Of a stretch of DNA of 64,000 nt, positions 47,605 to 57,454 are shown in pieces (position 1 is the first letter of the stretch; each line of letters starts with the position of its first letter). A model generated the notes under the pieces. That model did no database searches and was not told the DNA's origin. It worked only from the letters and a program-made list of their open reading frames with translations. A program made the position numbers and the translations under genes. This DNA is from AV40 sp035568175. GTDB lineage: Bacteria; Verrucomicrobiota; Verrucomicrobiia; Chthoniobacterales; UBA10450. Where the stretch lies: positions 10,346 through 74,345 of the forward strand of contig DATMON010000019.1 of assembly GCA_035568175.1 (NCBI GenBank). Direction: 5' to 3'.

Positions 47605-49101
47605 TTAAAGCGATTTGCGGTGAAAGAAATTGTACCGGCTCGAAAACGCCGGCGCGTTGACCTGCACTTGGGAAACAACCAGGACCAGGACGGTTGCGCC
47701 GAGCAATGTCCACCGCAGCCATCGTTGTTTCGTCCAGCTGCCGAACTGATCGATCACGTAGACGAACACTAGGAAAAAAGGAACGGCAGCCGCGTCCAGC
47801 AAGCGTCCGGAAGTGAAATAGGGATGTTCGCGCGATGGATAAGGGCATCGGCCGAAATCAAAACTGATCGATAAGATGACGAGAAACGCGACGAGCGACA
47901 AAAAACTCAGAAGCGCGATCGCGAGAATCAATCGTCGATCGTCCTGCATCGATCGGCGTCGCAATAAGAAAACGCCGGTCGCGAGAATTACAATTGCCGA
48001 TGAAATCGCATAGAACGCATCCGCCGCGGTCGAAGCCATTCGTTGCAGGTGCCAGACAAATTCGCCGCGCCAGAAACTCGCGATCAGTCCCCACCAAAAT
48101 TCCGCGATCCCGTGTAAACTGAAGATGGGATGCGACCACCATTCGCCAAACGGTTTTCGCGTCCAGTTTAACAATTCGATTTTCGATTTGGTGGCGGTCA
48201 GATCGCCAAAATTATGGTGATTCCACGCGAACCAGATCCCGAGCGGCAGCCCGACGGACAGAAGGAAAACGCCAAGGGTGATTAACCTTGGTCGAAGACT
48301 TCCGTTCCTGGCGCCGAGCAAAATCTTCCACGTGACCGCGGTGATGGCGATCAGTGGCAGCGGAAGATTGCTTGTTTTGATAAGACAAGTCGCAGCGATT
48401 GACAGGCCGGTCCAAACGGCGATAACAGTTCCGGGACGCTCGCTCTTTAACAGCTTAGCAAGTCCAAGAAACGCGATGCCGAAGCAAAGGGGCGAGAGAG
48501 CGTCGCCTTGAATCGAATAAAACGCGCTTTGCGGCCATACCGCCAATAACGCCGGCACACCGAGCCGCAGAAATTCATTGTCAGGGAAGGTTGATCTTGT
48601 TGCCGCAAAGCCGACCCAGACCAGAGCGGCCGCGACGCCGACATTGAGAAACCGAACCCAGTAAAGCAGGGTCAATCCGCGCAGACCCAAAGCGCGACCG
48701 ACATTCATCCAGCCGCCGGAGAGCGCGTAATAAAGAGGCGGTTCGCCCGATTCATAATTGCGTCGCGATTCCCAAAATGGAATTTCATCGTTGAGAACTT
48801 TTTGCAGCTGTTCCCAAGGCAAGAGCCAGTTGGGTGGCGGATATTGTCCGCCGTACTGTTCGGGGTCTACAAAATATTCAGGCGTGCTGTAAACGGCGAA
48901 GTAAAGCGCGGCTTCGGAGGCGAAAGGTTCGATGCCACGCGGCGCGTGGGCGTGAGAATATTTAACGACAAGATCGACGTGCGCCTGTTCGTCCACGTTG
49001 TTAAAAAATGGAAACGCCGCGGCAAAAACAAAAACGCGAATCGCAGCCAGTCCGCAAAGGCCAATGATGATCCAGCGCAGCTTTTGTTCGGATAGTTTCA
49101 T
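47605..49101 (-). CDS. Multi-pass membrane protein (DUF2142-like glycosyltransferase)
   Basis: The 498 residues have about ten hydrophobic helices and an N-terminal extracytoplasmic NVDEQAHVDLVVKYSHAH, then the DUF2142/PMT-type ESGEPPLYYALSGGW block. Such proteins resemble GT-C glycosyltransferases of unknown acceptor. It overlaps the preceding PMT-like gene by four bases (ATGA), so the two are co-expressed. No cytoplasmic partner is visible. Confidence 0.82.
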   Translation of the reverse strand: MKLSEQKLRWIIIGLCGLAAIRVFVFAAAFPFFNNVDEQAHVDLVVKYSHAHAPRGIEPFASEAALYFAVYSTPEYFVDPEQYGGQYPPPNWLLPWEQLQKVLNDEIPFWESRRNYESGEPPLYYALSGGWMNVGRALGLRGLTLLYWVRFLNVGVAAALVWVGFAATRSTFPDNEFLRLGVPALLAVWPQSAFYSIQGDALSPLCFGIAFLGLAKLLKSERPGTVIAVWTGLSIAATCLIKTSNLPLPLIAITAVTWKILLGARNGSLRPRLITLGVFLLSVGLPLGIWFAWNHHNFGDLTATKSKIELLNWTRKPFGEWWSHPIFSLHGIAEFWWGLIASFWRGEFVWHLQRMASTAADAFYAISSAIVILATGVFLLRRRSMQDDRRLILAIALLSFLSLVAFLVILSISFDFGRCPYPSREHPYFTSGRLLDAAAVPFFLVFVYVIDQFGSWTKQRWLRWTLLGATVLVLVVSQVQVNAPAFSSRYNFFHRKSL

Positions 49102-50684
49102 CTCGGCGATTCCGACGCGAAGCGCTGTTCAATGATCGTGAGGGTGCCGTGTTCGCTAATTCTCGGCGGCGCGCCGCCTTTTTGCGCGAGAGTCGTTTCA
49201 ATCTCCGGTCGATAGGGCGAATTGGTTTCCAGGACAAAGACGGTGCGATCTTGGTCGCTCGGTTCCGGTTTCGGAATCGAAGGTGGATAAACCGGGCGAT
49301 CAACGCCGAAAATCGATTCAGACGCAACCAGCTTTTCACCAGTTTCGAAAATCAGTGGGTAAACAAAGGAGATCGTGGTCCAGATCGCTTTGATTCGGTT
49401 TTGTTCGAGATCCTGTTTTACCGCGTCGATGTCTCTGCCGGGGACACGAAGCATGCGGTGGTCCTGTCGATTCGGACAAAGTGTGAGAGTTTCAATTTGG
49501 TTGTGTGCCGCAGTCTCGATCAGGGCGTCAACACCGCAGACAATGGCGGCCAAAAGCATTGCTGCGCCCAGTGCGCGGACGAACATTTCTCTTTGCGCGA
49601 GAAAACGGTCGACGCAGCGCGCAATCAAGATCGAGATGAAGAAGCTGGCCGCTAGAAAATACCCAGGCACGCGCAATGGTGCAATGACGTAGGGAACGAA
49701 GCTCACACCGATCAAGATCAGCATCAGCAAATCTTTAGTCGTGTCGGTGCCCGCAAAACCCGAGCTAAACGCGTTGCGAATTTTTGGAAGCGCGCCGCAA
49801 GCGGAGAGGACAACGGCAATGCCGGTCACAAAATATAAAACGTAACCAGTCCACGGCGTTTCGGGGTAGTACCAGAGCACAGTGTCGACGCTGAAAAATT
49901 TCGGCATCTCGTGCAGAAAAACTTCGCGCCAGGCCTGCAATCCGAATCGAGCCGCGAGTCCACCTGCTTCGGGTTTTTCAAAAAACAGAAAATGCCAGTT
50001 CCGAAAAGAGTGAGTGAGATTCCACCAAATCGCTGGAGCGTAGCCGACGACGAAGCCGCCGGCGCATGCAGCGAAAGTTATAACGGAAAACCGGCGGCGT
50101 AGAAGAAGCAGGACCCAAAGCCCTGCAATCGTGATCAAAAGGAGTTCCATGCTCCAGAAAGCGATGCCGCAGATGAGCCCGAAGAAAAAAAAGTCGCGGG
50201 CGCGCCGGCTGTTTTCCTTTTCGATGATCAGAAAAAGAATGATCAGCGCTGGAATGAACAGAAAGTAAAACGCATAACCGCGCGGCTGGAAGTGCCACTT
50301 CAGCAACCCTGGCCAGAGTGCGAAGATGAGACTGGCTAGTGTCGCCACGCGAATTGAATACAGGCGCGTTGTCATCGCGTAAAAGAGCGCGAGACAAGCG
50401 AGCGACAATAAAACCGTTGGTATCTTCAGGGCGATAACGCTCACACCCGCGATCGCGAATGGAACGACCGCGAGGTAGGCTTCCCATGCGCAGGATGCAT
50501 TGTAGGAGATGCCGTAGAAGTAAAATGGGAAATAGCGGCCCTCCAGAATGTGTTTTGCCATCAATCCGATGATCGCTTCATCGCTTGTAACGTGCGTCTG
50601 CGAAACGCACAAAATGACGAAACGAACGATCGCCGTTCCAACGAGGATCAGAAAAAAAGGCAAATGCCGCCGCATGAACGTCAC
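49098..50684 (-). CDS. GT39/PMT-like membrane glycosyltransferase
   Basis: The 528 residues show about ten to twelve hydrophobic helices. The first loop has VTSDEAIIGLMAKHILEGRYFPFYFYG, the Asp/Glu loop typical of GT-C transferases. The C-terminal 120 residues are soluble (ALIETAAHNQIETLTLCPNRQDHRM, RPVYPPSIPKPEPSDQDRT). The donor is probably a polyprenyl-linked sugar. It precedes the DUF2142-like gene. The small C-terminal domain appears periplasmic. Target unknown. Confidence 0.85.
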   Translation of the reverse strand: MTFMRRHLPFFLILVGTAIVRFVILCVSQTHVTSDEAIIGLMAKHILEGRYFPFYFYGISYNASCAWEAYLAVVPFAIAGVSVIALKIPTVLLSLACLALFYAMTTRLYSIRVATLASLIFALWPGLLKWHFQPRGYAFYFLFIPALIILFLIIEKENSRRARDFFFFGLICGIAFWSMELLLITIAGLWVLLLLRRRFSVITFAACAGGFVVGYAPAIWWNLTHSFRNWHFLFFEKPEAGGLAARFGLQAWREVFLHEMPKFFSVDTVLWYYPETPWTGYVLYFVTGIAVVLSACGALPKIRNAFSSGFAGTDTTKDLLMLILIGVSFVPYVIAPLRVPGYFLAASFFISILIARCVDRFLAQREMFVRALGAAMLLAAIVCGVDALIETAAHNQIETLTLCPNRQDHRMLRVPGRDIDAVKQDLEQNRIKAIWTTISFVYPLIFETGEKLVASESIFGVDRPVYPPSIPKPEPSDQDRTVFVLETNSPYRPEIETTLAQKGGAPPRISEHGTLTIIEQRFASESPR

Positions 50685-50768
50685 TGGTTAATGCGGATCG
50701 ACTACGAACTCAACGCCGATGTCGATCCGGCAACGCTATGGCTGACCGTTAATTGAACGGGGCGTTAA

Positions 50769-51176
50769 TTACTCGGCGTGGACTAGTAGTGTTGGCCGAC
50801 CACTCAGCGTTTCGCACCAAGCCTTTGCATGATGATCGACTCGTTCCCACGCCAGCTTGCCTGGATCCTTTATCCATTCTTGGCCGGTGTAGCTTCCCTG
50901 AAGAAGCGTGGATAATTCCTCTTCTGAAAACTCGTGCTTGTCCACTCGCGTATAACTTTCGGCAATACTCAAATGTCTCAGAAACTGCACCAAAACGATG
51001 TAATCACCTCTTTGGTATCTGTTCGTAGTAATCCCGTTCTTGTCCGGGAACCCGGAAGCAACCGGAGTTCCATAAAGTTCGACGATTTGTTCCTCAGTGT
51101 TGCCAAGCCGGGCGAACAATTGCGGATTAAAGGTAATTAAGAGGGTAACGATTAGCAGTAGAAAACATTTCATCAT
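50769..51176 (-). CDS. Small secreted protein of unknown function
   Basis: The 135-residue product has a signal peptide (MMKCFLLLIVTLLITFNPQLFA), then RLGNTEEQIVELYGTPVAS, a charged middle and EWIKDPGKLAWERVDHHAKAWCETLSG. The RLG-x-TEEQI-x-ELYG-x-P opening recurs among small exported proteins of Verrucomicrobia as I recall. The function is unknown. It is isolated between two divergent genes. Confidence 0.7.
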   Translation of the reverse strand: MMKCFLLLIVTLLITFNPQLFARLGNTEEQIVELYGTPVASGFPDKNGITTNRYQRGDYIVLVQFLRHLSIAESYTRVDKHEFSEEELSTLLQGSYTGQEWIKDPGKLAWERVDHHAKAWCETLSGRPTLLVHAE

Positions 51177-51330
51177 TTAATCCCTTCGAATTTGCTCGAC
51201 TTTAAGCTTGATAGTCGGGTCTCATCCTTATTGCGCAAGGGCTGGCGCGAGTTGTCGAGTCAAAAACAACAAATGTGCGCCGAGCAGAGGTGTGTCGCTA
51301 ACAACTAGCAAAAGCACCCAAAATCATTTT

Positions 51331-52965
51331 ATGAAAAGGATTCAATCCGTCAGCGTGAACAAAGCATTGACCTTTGTCGGTGTGCTTTTGGTCGCGACAA
51401 CGTTTGCTTCGGCTAAACAACAAAGGAAATCATCCGCATCGGATCAGGCCAAGCCTGAAGCGATCCTCGCCGCCGCGAAAAAGACCTCGGAGGCTCGCGC
51501 GTGGCGAGTCGATGCCCGCATCGAAGCGGACAAACAGATGAACATTTCCGGCATTGTTGCCGTGAACGATTTCGATCTGACGATCGAAACGGTCGATGGA
51601 ACAAAGCGACAAATTACTTTGGGCGACAAGAGTTGGGTCAGCGAAGACCGCGGCAAAAACTGGAAGAATACCGACGTAAACGATCGTCGTTTTTATTATC
51701 TCGTGCACACGCCGATCAAGTTTTCCGCCGACCAAAAGATTCCGCCGCATGAAGCGGTTCCGCCGGAGAAAGGGGAAATTGAAGGTTCACTGCATGTTCG
51801 TTTTAAAGCGCCGGACAAAATTCAATACGAGGGAGATCGGCCGAACTGGTGGATCGCGCTCGAAAACGGCAAGCCAACAGTCATCCGCCGCTATCACGGC
51901 CCCGGGGTTTTGGAAGGCGATTACGTAACGACCGATGTCGCCTACACCGAGATTAGCGATCAACCGCCGGTCGCCGCGCCGCCGGGAAATCCTCACGCGC
52001 TCGCCGCGGAACCCGGTCCCGAAAGCTTGCTGATGGCGGCGATGAAGAAAATGAATGAAGGCGTTTGGGAAGTGAAAGGAACGGCCCATTTTACCAAGAC
52101 GATCAAGGTTCATGGGCTGCTTTCTGGAAAAGATTTCGATCTCACAATGGAACCCGAGCCCGGCAGCGCGATCAGACGTTCGATTGTGATCAAGGACAAG
52201 GCATGGGCAAGTTCCGACGCGAGTGAAAGTTTTCACCCCAGCACTCCGGACGACCGTCTCCTTTATACTTTAACGCACACACCCATTCTCTCCGGGCGTT
52301 TGGAGCCGCCGTTTGAAAAAGTCGAGAGCAAGCAGGAGCAAGGTGCCACCTGGCTGCACATTCGACTCAAAGTGAATGAGAAAACCGACGACTCCGAGTT
52401 GCCGCACTATTGGCTGGTTTTGGATGGGCAAGGTCAGCCCCGCTATATCGGGCGTGCATCAGTCCCGGTCATTAATCCGACGAGCAACAATGTGATTCAT
52501 TGCGACTTCGAATATGCGCCGGCGAAGGAAAAGATCGCGCCGCCGCCGCTTGGAGCGCCGGTTGACGAAAAAGTGCACGGCTTCAATGACATCGAGCAAC
52601 ACAAATTCGATTGGGCGAAAAAGATAGTGCGGATCGAAGTCAATCCCAAGCTTTTGCAGTCGGAGCAGATCGGCGAAGACGTTTACCGCGGCTTTCTGAA
52701 GGACGCAGCCACGCCGAATCATTACGGCGTGGTGGAATTTCCATACGATTCGCTAGTCAGGCTAGGATTTCTCAAGAAAACGGTGAGCGGAACGCATGCC
52801 TGGGAGCAATTGAAAGAAATGGGCGCGGCCGGTCGAACCGAAGGCGCGCCGGTTTCGTTTTACGTCGAAGTCATTCCCATCGGGGAAAAACCCGCCGCCA
52901 GGACTATTGTGGTTGGCGCTAAAGTGTCCCGCGAAGCCGACGGCACTGTCACTTACACTTGGTAA
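51331..52965 (+). CDS. Secreted protein with two tandem homologous domains, function unknown
   Basis: From ATG 51331 the product has 544 residues: a signal peptide (ALTFVGVLLVATTFASA), then two copies of a roughly 200-residue domain. The copies align at AAKKTSEARAWRVDARIEADKQM / AMKKMNEGVWEVKGTAHFTKTI and VNDFDLTIE / GKDFDLTME, each with a 'SWVSEDRGKNW' or 'AWASSDASES' strand and a conserved 'DRxFYYLVHTPIK' or 'DRLLYTLTHTPIL' strand. A different C-terminal domain (about 130 residues) follows. The longer ORF from 51208 is unlikely. It looks like a lipid- or envelope-binding fold (LolA-like beta), a guess from strand pattern only. Confidence 0.72.
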   Translation: MKRIQSVSVNKALTFVGVLLVATTFASAKQQRKSSASDQAKPEAILAAAKKTSEARAWRVDARIEADKQMNISGIVAVNDFDLTIETVDGTKRQITLGDKSWVSEDRGKNWKNTDVNDRRFYYLVHTPIKFSADQKIPPHEAVPPEKGEIEGSLHVRFKAPDKIQYEGDRPNWWIALENGKPTVIRRYHGPGVLEGDYVTTDVAYTEISDQPPVAAPPGNPHALAAEPGPESLLMAAMKKMNEGVWEVKGTAHFTKTIKVHGLLSGKDFDLTMEPEPGSAIRRSIVIKDKAWASSDASESFHPSTPDDRLLYTLTHTPILSGRLEPPFEKVESKQEQGATWLHIRLKVNEKTDDSELPHYWLVLDGQGQPRYIGRASVPVINPTSNNVIHCDFEYAPAKEKIAPPPLGAPVDEKVHGFNDIEQHKFDWAKKIVRIEVNPKLLQSEQIGEDVYRGFLKDAATPNHYGVVEFPYDSLVRLGFLKKTVSGTHAWEQLKEMGAAGRTEGAPVSFYVEVIPIGEKPAARTIVVGAKVSREADGTVTYTW

Positions 52966-52998
52966 TTTCTCCGCTGCGGGGAAATCGATCCAGCGTCG

Positions 52999-53607
52999 TT
53001 ATTTTTTGGACGCGATACGTTTAAGCCGAAACCCGTCTTTCATCGCGCCGTAGCCGCTGGAATGCTCGATTAGCCCGACGCCCTTTTTCCAGACGAACTT
53101 TCCAAAATGACCCGAATTGTGGCTGGTTAAATAAACACATTCATCGCCTTTGACCTCGATCGTCGTGGTGTACGGACCGTCCTCGAACTGCAACTTGCCG
53201 CTTATAATCGCTCTGACGTAGCCCTGCTCAAACTCGGGTGGCTTGTCCATTGCGGAAATTTTCTTAGCTGCCTCGTCGTTGTTTTCTTCGTTCAACAAAA
53301 CGATACGATCGTCGGTCGCGATAAAATATTGTGGCCGGATCTCACGGCGCTCCTTGGCCCGCGACTTCAGATCGGCAAATTCGATTTTGAAAATTGCGCC
53401 CCACGGCATGCTAGCAATGCGGGTCGTCATCATGCGCGCGGTCAGCGGGATTTCGCCCTGAATATTTTCGTCATTCCATTCCGTGCCACGAAAATCAGCC
53501 GAGACCGGTTTGTCATCCTTGGCGTCGAGAAATGGATTTGCCGCGAATGCCGGAGCCGCGAGCAGGATCGACAGGATCGCGATCGGGATTTGATGACTAC
53601 TTTTCAT
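52999..53607 (-). CDS. Secreted protein of unknown function
   Basis: The 202-residue product has a signal peptide (MKSSHQIPIAILSILLAAPAFAA). The mature part has PVSADFRGTEWNDENIQGEI, KSRAKERREIRPQYFIATDDRIVLLNEENNDEA (in pieces) and a GYVRAIISGKLQFEDGPYTTTI strand. It looks like a small beta-rich periplasmic domain. No family is recognised. It is convergent with the previous gene and followed by recQ on the same strand. Confidence 0.7.
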   Translation of the reverse strand: MKSSHQIPIAILSILLAAPAFAANPFLDAKDDKPVSADFRGTEWNDENIQGEIPLTARMMTTRIASMPWGAIFKIEFADLKSRAKERREIRPQYFIATDDRIVLLNEENNDEAAKKISAMDKPPEFEQGYVRAIISGKLQFEDGPYTTTIEVKGDECVYLTSHNSGHFGKFVWKKGVGLIEHSSGYGAMKDGFRLKRIASKK

Positions 53608-53655
53608 GCACCAAATCGTAGCTCGAGATCGCTTGACACTACACGTAAGAATTTC

Positions 53656-55470
53656 TCAACCGGCAGCTTTTGAATTGGTCGCGAGATAATCTCTGACTGC
53701 AGCAGTAAAAGGCTCCGCAAAATCGCGCAGCTTTTGCTGACCAACGCCGGGGATTCGGCGGAACTCGGCTTCCGTCGTTGGATAAGCGCGTGCCATTTCG
53801 CGCAGCGAGACATCAGAGAAAATCACATAGGCCGGTACATCGCGTTTGTCCGCGATTTGGCGGCGCAAGACACGGAGTTGTTCAAAGAGCCTTTCATCGC
53901 ATTTGATTTCACCGGCGCGATGTTTTCTGGATCGCTTCGTTTCAACATCAAACGGTTTCGTCAGGGTGATCGGTTTTCGTTCGCGCAAGGCCGCCCGCCC
54001 CGCCTTCGTTAGTTCCAGCGTTGCGAATTTTCCGGGCGCGGCGGTGATGAGTCCCAGGCGCAAAAGCTCGCGACCGATCGCGAGCCAGGCGGTGCGTTTC
54101 ACATCACTGCCAATTCCGTAAGTCGAGAGCTGATCGTGGCCTCGCTGTTTGATCGCTTCTGTGTCGGCGCCAGCCAGAACATCGACGACGTGATTCAATC
54201 CGAAACCAAAACCTTGTTTCTCGTAGATGCGATAGATACACGATAGAAATTTCTGCGCGTGCACCGTGCCATCGAATGTTTCGCGCGGCTCCAGGCAATT
54301 ATCGCAGCCGTTGCAAGAAGGCGGAAATTCTTCACCGAAGTATTTCAGTAGCGTCGCCCGCCGACATTCGCGCGTTTCGGCGAAATGGACCATCTGGCGG
54401 AGCTGCTCCCGCGCGATCCGCTGTTCCTTTTCACTCTTCTCCTCGATAAAACGCGTTTGCTTCACTACATCGCTGGCGCTGAAAAGCAGCACACACTCGC
54501 TGGGCAGGCCATCGCGCCCGGCCCGCCCTGTTTCTTGATAATAGCTCTCGATGTTCTTCGGCAGATCGTGATGCAGAACGAAACGGACATTCGGTTTGTT
54601 GATCCCCATCCCGAAGGCGATCGTCGCCGTGATCACGCGCGCGTCGTCGCGCAGAAATTGGTCCTGGTGTTTTGCCCGATCCGTCGACTCGAGCCCCGCG
54701 TGATACGGTTTCGCTTTGATTCCATCGCCGTTCAACTTTGTCGCCAGCGAGTCCGCCGTCTTTCTGCTTGCGCAATAGACGATGCCGCTCTCGTTAGGCC
54801 GGGCGCGAATGAACGTGACCACTTGTTCGTAGGGCGATGACTTCGGCACAACGCGATAGGTGAGATTCGGTCGATTAAAGCTCGCCACGTAGCATTGCGC
54901 CTTGTCCAAGTGCAATTGATCGACAATGTCTTTGCGCACCCGTTCGGTCGCAGTCGCGGTTAGCGCCATGATCGGCACATCCGGCAAATGTCTTCGCAGT
55001 TTTTTCAACTCGCGATATTCCGGGCGGAAATCGTGGCCCCATTCGCTGATGCAATGTGCTTCGTCGATCGCGATCTGGGTAATGTTCCAGTTCAGCGCCC
55101 GTTCGAGGAACCCATCGAGCATCAGCCGCTCCGGAGCGACGTAGAGTAGCCGGCATTCGCCGCGATTTAAGCTCCGCAATCGCTCGACCGATTCATGCCG
55201 ATCTAACGAGGAATTCAGAAACGTTGCTGCAATTCCGCTCGTTTGCAGCGCATCGACTTGGTCCTTCATTAGCGAGATCAGCGGCGACACCACGATTGTC
55301 AGTCCCCTGCGCAACAAGGCCGGCAATTGAAAGCAAAGCGATTTCCCACCGCCCGTCGGCATCAGCGCAAAGACATCGCGTCCGGCCAGCGCATCCCGAA
55401 TAATTTCTTCCTGCAGCGGCCGGAATTGGTCGTAGCCGAAATCTTTCTTTAGGGTCCCGGGGAGATCCAT
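53656..55470 (-). CDS. recQ: ATP-dependent DNA helicase RecQ
   Basis: It unwinds DNA 3'-5' in recombination repair. The 604 residues show motif 0 (GYDQFRPLQEEII), Walker A MPTGGGKS, the DEAH box in IDEAHCISEWGHDFRPEY, motif V/VI (GMGINKPNVRFVLHHDLPKNIESYYQETGRAGRDG), the RQC zinc cluster (CRRATLLKYFGE, CNGCDNC), a winged-helix domain and a C-terminal HRDC domain (LRRQIADKRDVPAYVIFSDVSLREMA). All motifs are intact. It lies 42 nt from thrS, on the same strand. Confidence 0.97.
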   Translation of the reverse strand: MDLPGTLKKDFGYDQFRPLQEEIIRDALAGRDVFALMPTGGGKSLCFQLPALLRRGLTIVVSPLISLMKDQVDALQTSGIAATFLNSSLDRHESVERLRSLNRGECRLLYVAPERLMLDGFLERALNWNITQIAIDEAHCISEWGHDFRPEYRELKKLRRHLPDVPIMALTATATERVRKDIVDQLHLDKAQCYVASFNRPNLTYRVVPKSSPYEQVVTFIRARPNESGIVYCASRKTADSLATKLNGDGIKAKPYHAGLESTDRAKHQDQFLRDDARVITATIAFGMGINKPNVRFVLHHDLPKNIESYYQETGRAGRDGLPSECVLLFSASDVVKQTRFIEEKSEKEQRIAREQLRQMVHFAETRECRRATLLKYFGEEFPPSCNGCDNCLEPRETFDGTVHAQKFLSCIYRIYEKQGFGFGLNHVVDVLAGADTEAIKQRGHDQLSTYGIGSDVKRTAWLAIGRELLRLGLITAAPGKFATLELTKAGRAALRERKPITLTKPFDVETKRSRKHRAGEIKCDERLFEQLRVLRRQIADKRDVPAYVIFSDVSLREMARAYPTTEAEFRRIPGVGQQKLRDFAEPFTAAVRDYLATNSKAAG

Positions 55471-55511
55471 CTCAACGTTTTACCCGGCCTTCAGCCCGTC
55501 GCACAACTCAA

Positions 55512-57362
55512 TTACGCGCGCCGTTCTTTGATCGACAATAAGATTTCCGCGATCGTTTCGGCGCGCGGTTTGGCACCGAGATTTCCTTTGCCATGAACGC
55601 GGACGCTGACCGCGTCGGCGTCCATGTCACGCTTGCCGATCACGAACATGGTGTGGACTTTCATTTGTTCGGCGCGCTGGATCTTGCCGTTGATTTGATC
55701 GGTGCTCTGGTCGATCTCCGCCCGAACTTGGTTCGCGCGCAACTCGTTTAAGATCGACATCGAATAGTCGAGCAGCTTCGCGTCGTCACCAATGGTGAGG
55801 ATGCGCACTTGCTCGGGCGACAACCAGAGCGGGAAATTGCCCGCATAATGCTCGATCAAAAATCCGATGAAACGCTCATGCGTTCCAAGCGGCGCGCGAT
55901 GAATGCAGAGCGGCGTCTTCTCGGTGTTGTCCTTGTCTTTGTAAACCAGATTGAACCGGCGCGGCTGCGCGAAATCGACCTGGTTGGTCGCGATCGAAAA
56001 TTCGCGGCCGATCACGCTCCAGGCCTGGACGTCGATCTTCGGTCCGTAAAACGCCGCTTCGTTTGGGACCTCCACATAATTGATGCCGGAAGTTTTCAAG
56101 ACGTTGCGCGTCATCTCTTCGGTCTTCTTCCAAAGCTCCGGTTCGTCGACGAATTTTTGCCCGAGCTTCGACGGATCGTGGGTCGAAAAACGCATCAGAT
56201 ATTTTTCGATCCCGAAGAGCTTGAAATATTTCAAATACATCTCGTTCACGGCGTTGAACTCCGTTTCGAACTGCTCTGGGGTGCAGTAGATGTGCGCGTC
56301 GTTCATCTGCATCGAGCGCACCCGCATCAGCCCGATCAACTCGCCGCTTTGTTCGTAGCGATAACAGGTCCCGTACTCCGCCAGTCGCAACGGCAGATCG
56401 CGATAACTCCGCGGAACCGCCGCAAACAATTTGTGATGATGCGGACAGTTCATCGCCTTGAGATAATACCTGGTTGAGTTGTTGAGTTGTTGAGTGGTTG
56501 AGTCACCACCTTCTTTTAATTCCATCGGCGGAAACATTGACTCTGCGTAGTACGGGAGATGGCCGCTCTTCAGATACAGACTCTCGCGGGCAATGTGCGG
56601 GGTGCGAACGCGTTGGTAACCAGCGGCGAACTCGGTTTCTCTCGCAAGTTTCTCCAACTCATCAATGATCGCGCCGCCGCGCGGTAGCCAAAGCGGCAAT
56701 CCCGGACCGACATCGTCGTCGATCACATAGATCTCCAGTTCCTTACCGAGCTTACGATGGTCGCGCTTCTTCGCTTCCTCGAGCATCGCGAAGTAATCGT
56801 CGAGCTCCTTTTTGGTTTTGAAGGCGGTGCCGTAGATTCTCTGAAGCTGCGGATTCTTTTCGTCGCCTTTGTAGTACGCGCTGGCCACGGTGGTGAGCTT
56901 GAACGCGCCGATGTTTCCGGTGCGCATGACGTGCGGGCCGGCACAGAGATCGATGAAGTCGCCGTTGCGATAGAGCGAGATCTTCTCGTCCGCTGGAATG
57001 TTTTCGATGATGTCGATCTTGAACTTGCTCGGTTGGCCGCGATCGCTCAGCGCGGCGAGGCGTCCTTTCTTTCCAAGGTCGAGCGCTTCGTCGCGTGAAA
57101 CTTCAACCTTTTCGAAAGGATGGTTGGCTTTGATCTCCTTCTTCATCTCGGCCTCGATTTTCTCGAAATCTTCCTGCGAAATCCGGTGCGGAAGATCGAC
57201 ATCGTAATAAAAACCGCTCTCGACCGGCGGCCCGGCGGCGAACTGCGCTTCCGGCCAGATTTTCAAAATGGCCGTCGCGAGAACATGCGACGCGGAGTGG
57301 CGCAGACGTTCGATATCCGTCATCTGCCCGCGTTGTTCTAAAGTTTTACGGTCTTCGTTCAT
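55512..57362 (-). CDS. thrS: Threonyl-tRNA synthetase
   Basis: It charges tRNA-Thr. The 616 residues contain the N2 editing domain (LRHSASHVLATAILKIWPEAQ, DLCAGPHV), then the class II core with motif 1 (PLWLPRGGAIIDELEKLAR), YLKAMNCPHHHKLF, SGELIGLMRVRSMQMNDAHIYCTPEQ, and the anticodon-binding C-terminal domain. The N-terminal TGS (N1) domain is absent. Residues about 286-298 are a repeat-encoded insert (GGDSTTQQLNNSTR) just before motif 2, where the family usually has a short loop. Its effect on activity is unknown. The start follows MNEDRKTLEQR at 57362. Confidence 0.95.
   Translation of the reverse strand: MNEDRKTLEQRGQMTDIERLRHSASHVLATAILKIWPEAQFAAGPPVESGFYYDVDLPHRISQEDFEKIEAEMKKEIKANHPFEKVEVSRDEALDLGKKGRLAALSDRGQPSKFKIDIIENIPADEKISLYRNGDFIDLCAGPHVMRTGNIGAFKLTTVASAYYKGDEKNPQLQRIYGTAFKTKKELDDYFAMLEEAKKRDHRKLGKELEIYVIDDDVGPGLPLWLPRGGAIIDELEKLARETEFAAGYQRVRTPHIARESLYLKSGHLPYYAESMFPPMELKEGGDSTTQQLNNSTRYYLKAMNCPHHHKLFAAVPRSYRDLPLRLAEYGTCYRYEQSGELIGLMRVRSMQMNDAHIYCTPEQFETEFNAVNEMYLKYFKLFGIEKYLMRFSTHDPSKLGQKFVDEPELWKKTEEMTRNVLKTSGINYVEVPNEAAFYGPKIDVQAWSVIGREFSIATNQVDFAQPRRFNLVYKDKDNTEKTPLCIHRAPLGTHERFIGFLIEHYAGNFPLWLSPEQVRILTIGDDAKLLDYSMSILNELRANQVRAEIDQSTDQINGKIQRAEQMKVHTMFVIGKRDMDADAVSVRVHGKGNLGAKPRAETIAEILLSIKERRA
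56472..56503. repeat. Short tandem-like repeat insert in thrS, family I
   Basis: The plus strand reads GGTTGAGTTGTTGAGTTG, TTGAGTGGTTGAGT. It is a near-tandem TTGAGTTG(T) unit. On the reverse strand it encodes STTQQLNNST within ThrS and has no effect on frame. Confidence 0.7.
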
Positions 57363-57454
57363 GAAAGGCCGGTGAAATTAACCATGAAGAAGCGGAAGGA
57401 CACCAAGAAATTGTGACGACAAGCTTACACGGCTCGTGCGTTATATTGGTTGGG

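Noticed and set aside
50685..50768. Short plus-strand stretch reading MRIDYELNADVDPATLW
   Set aside because: It is only 21 codons, ends quickly at a stop, and gives no family match; it could be a decayed gene start but cannot be supported.
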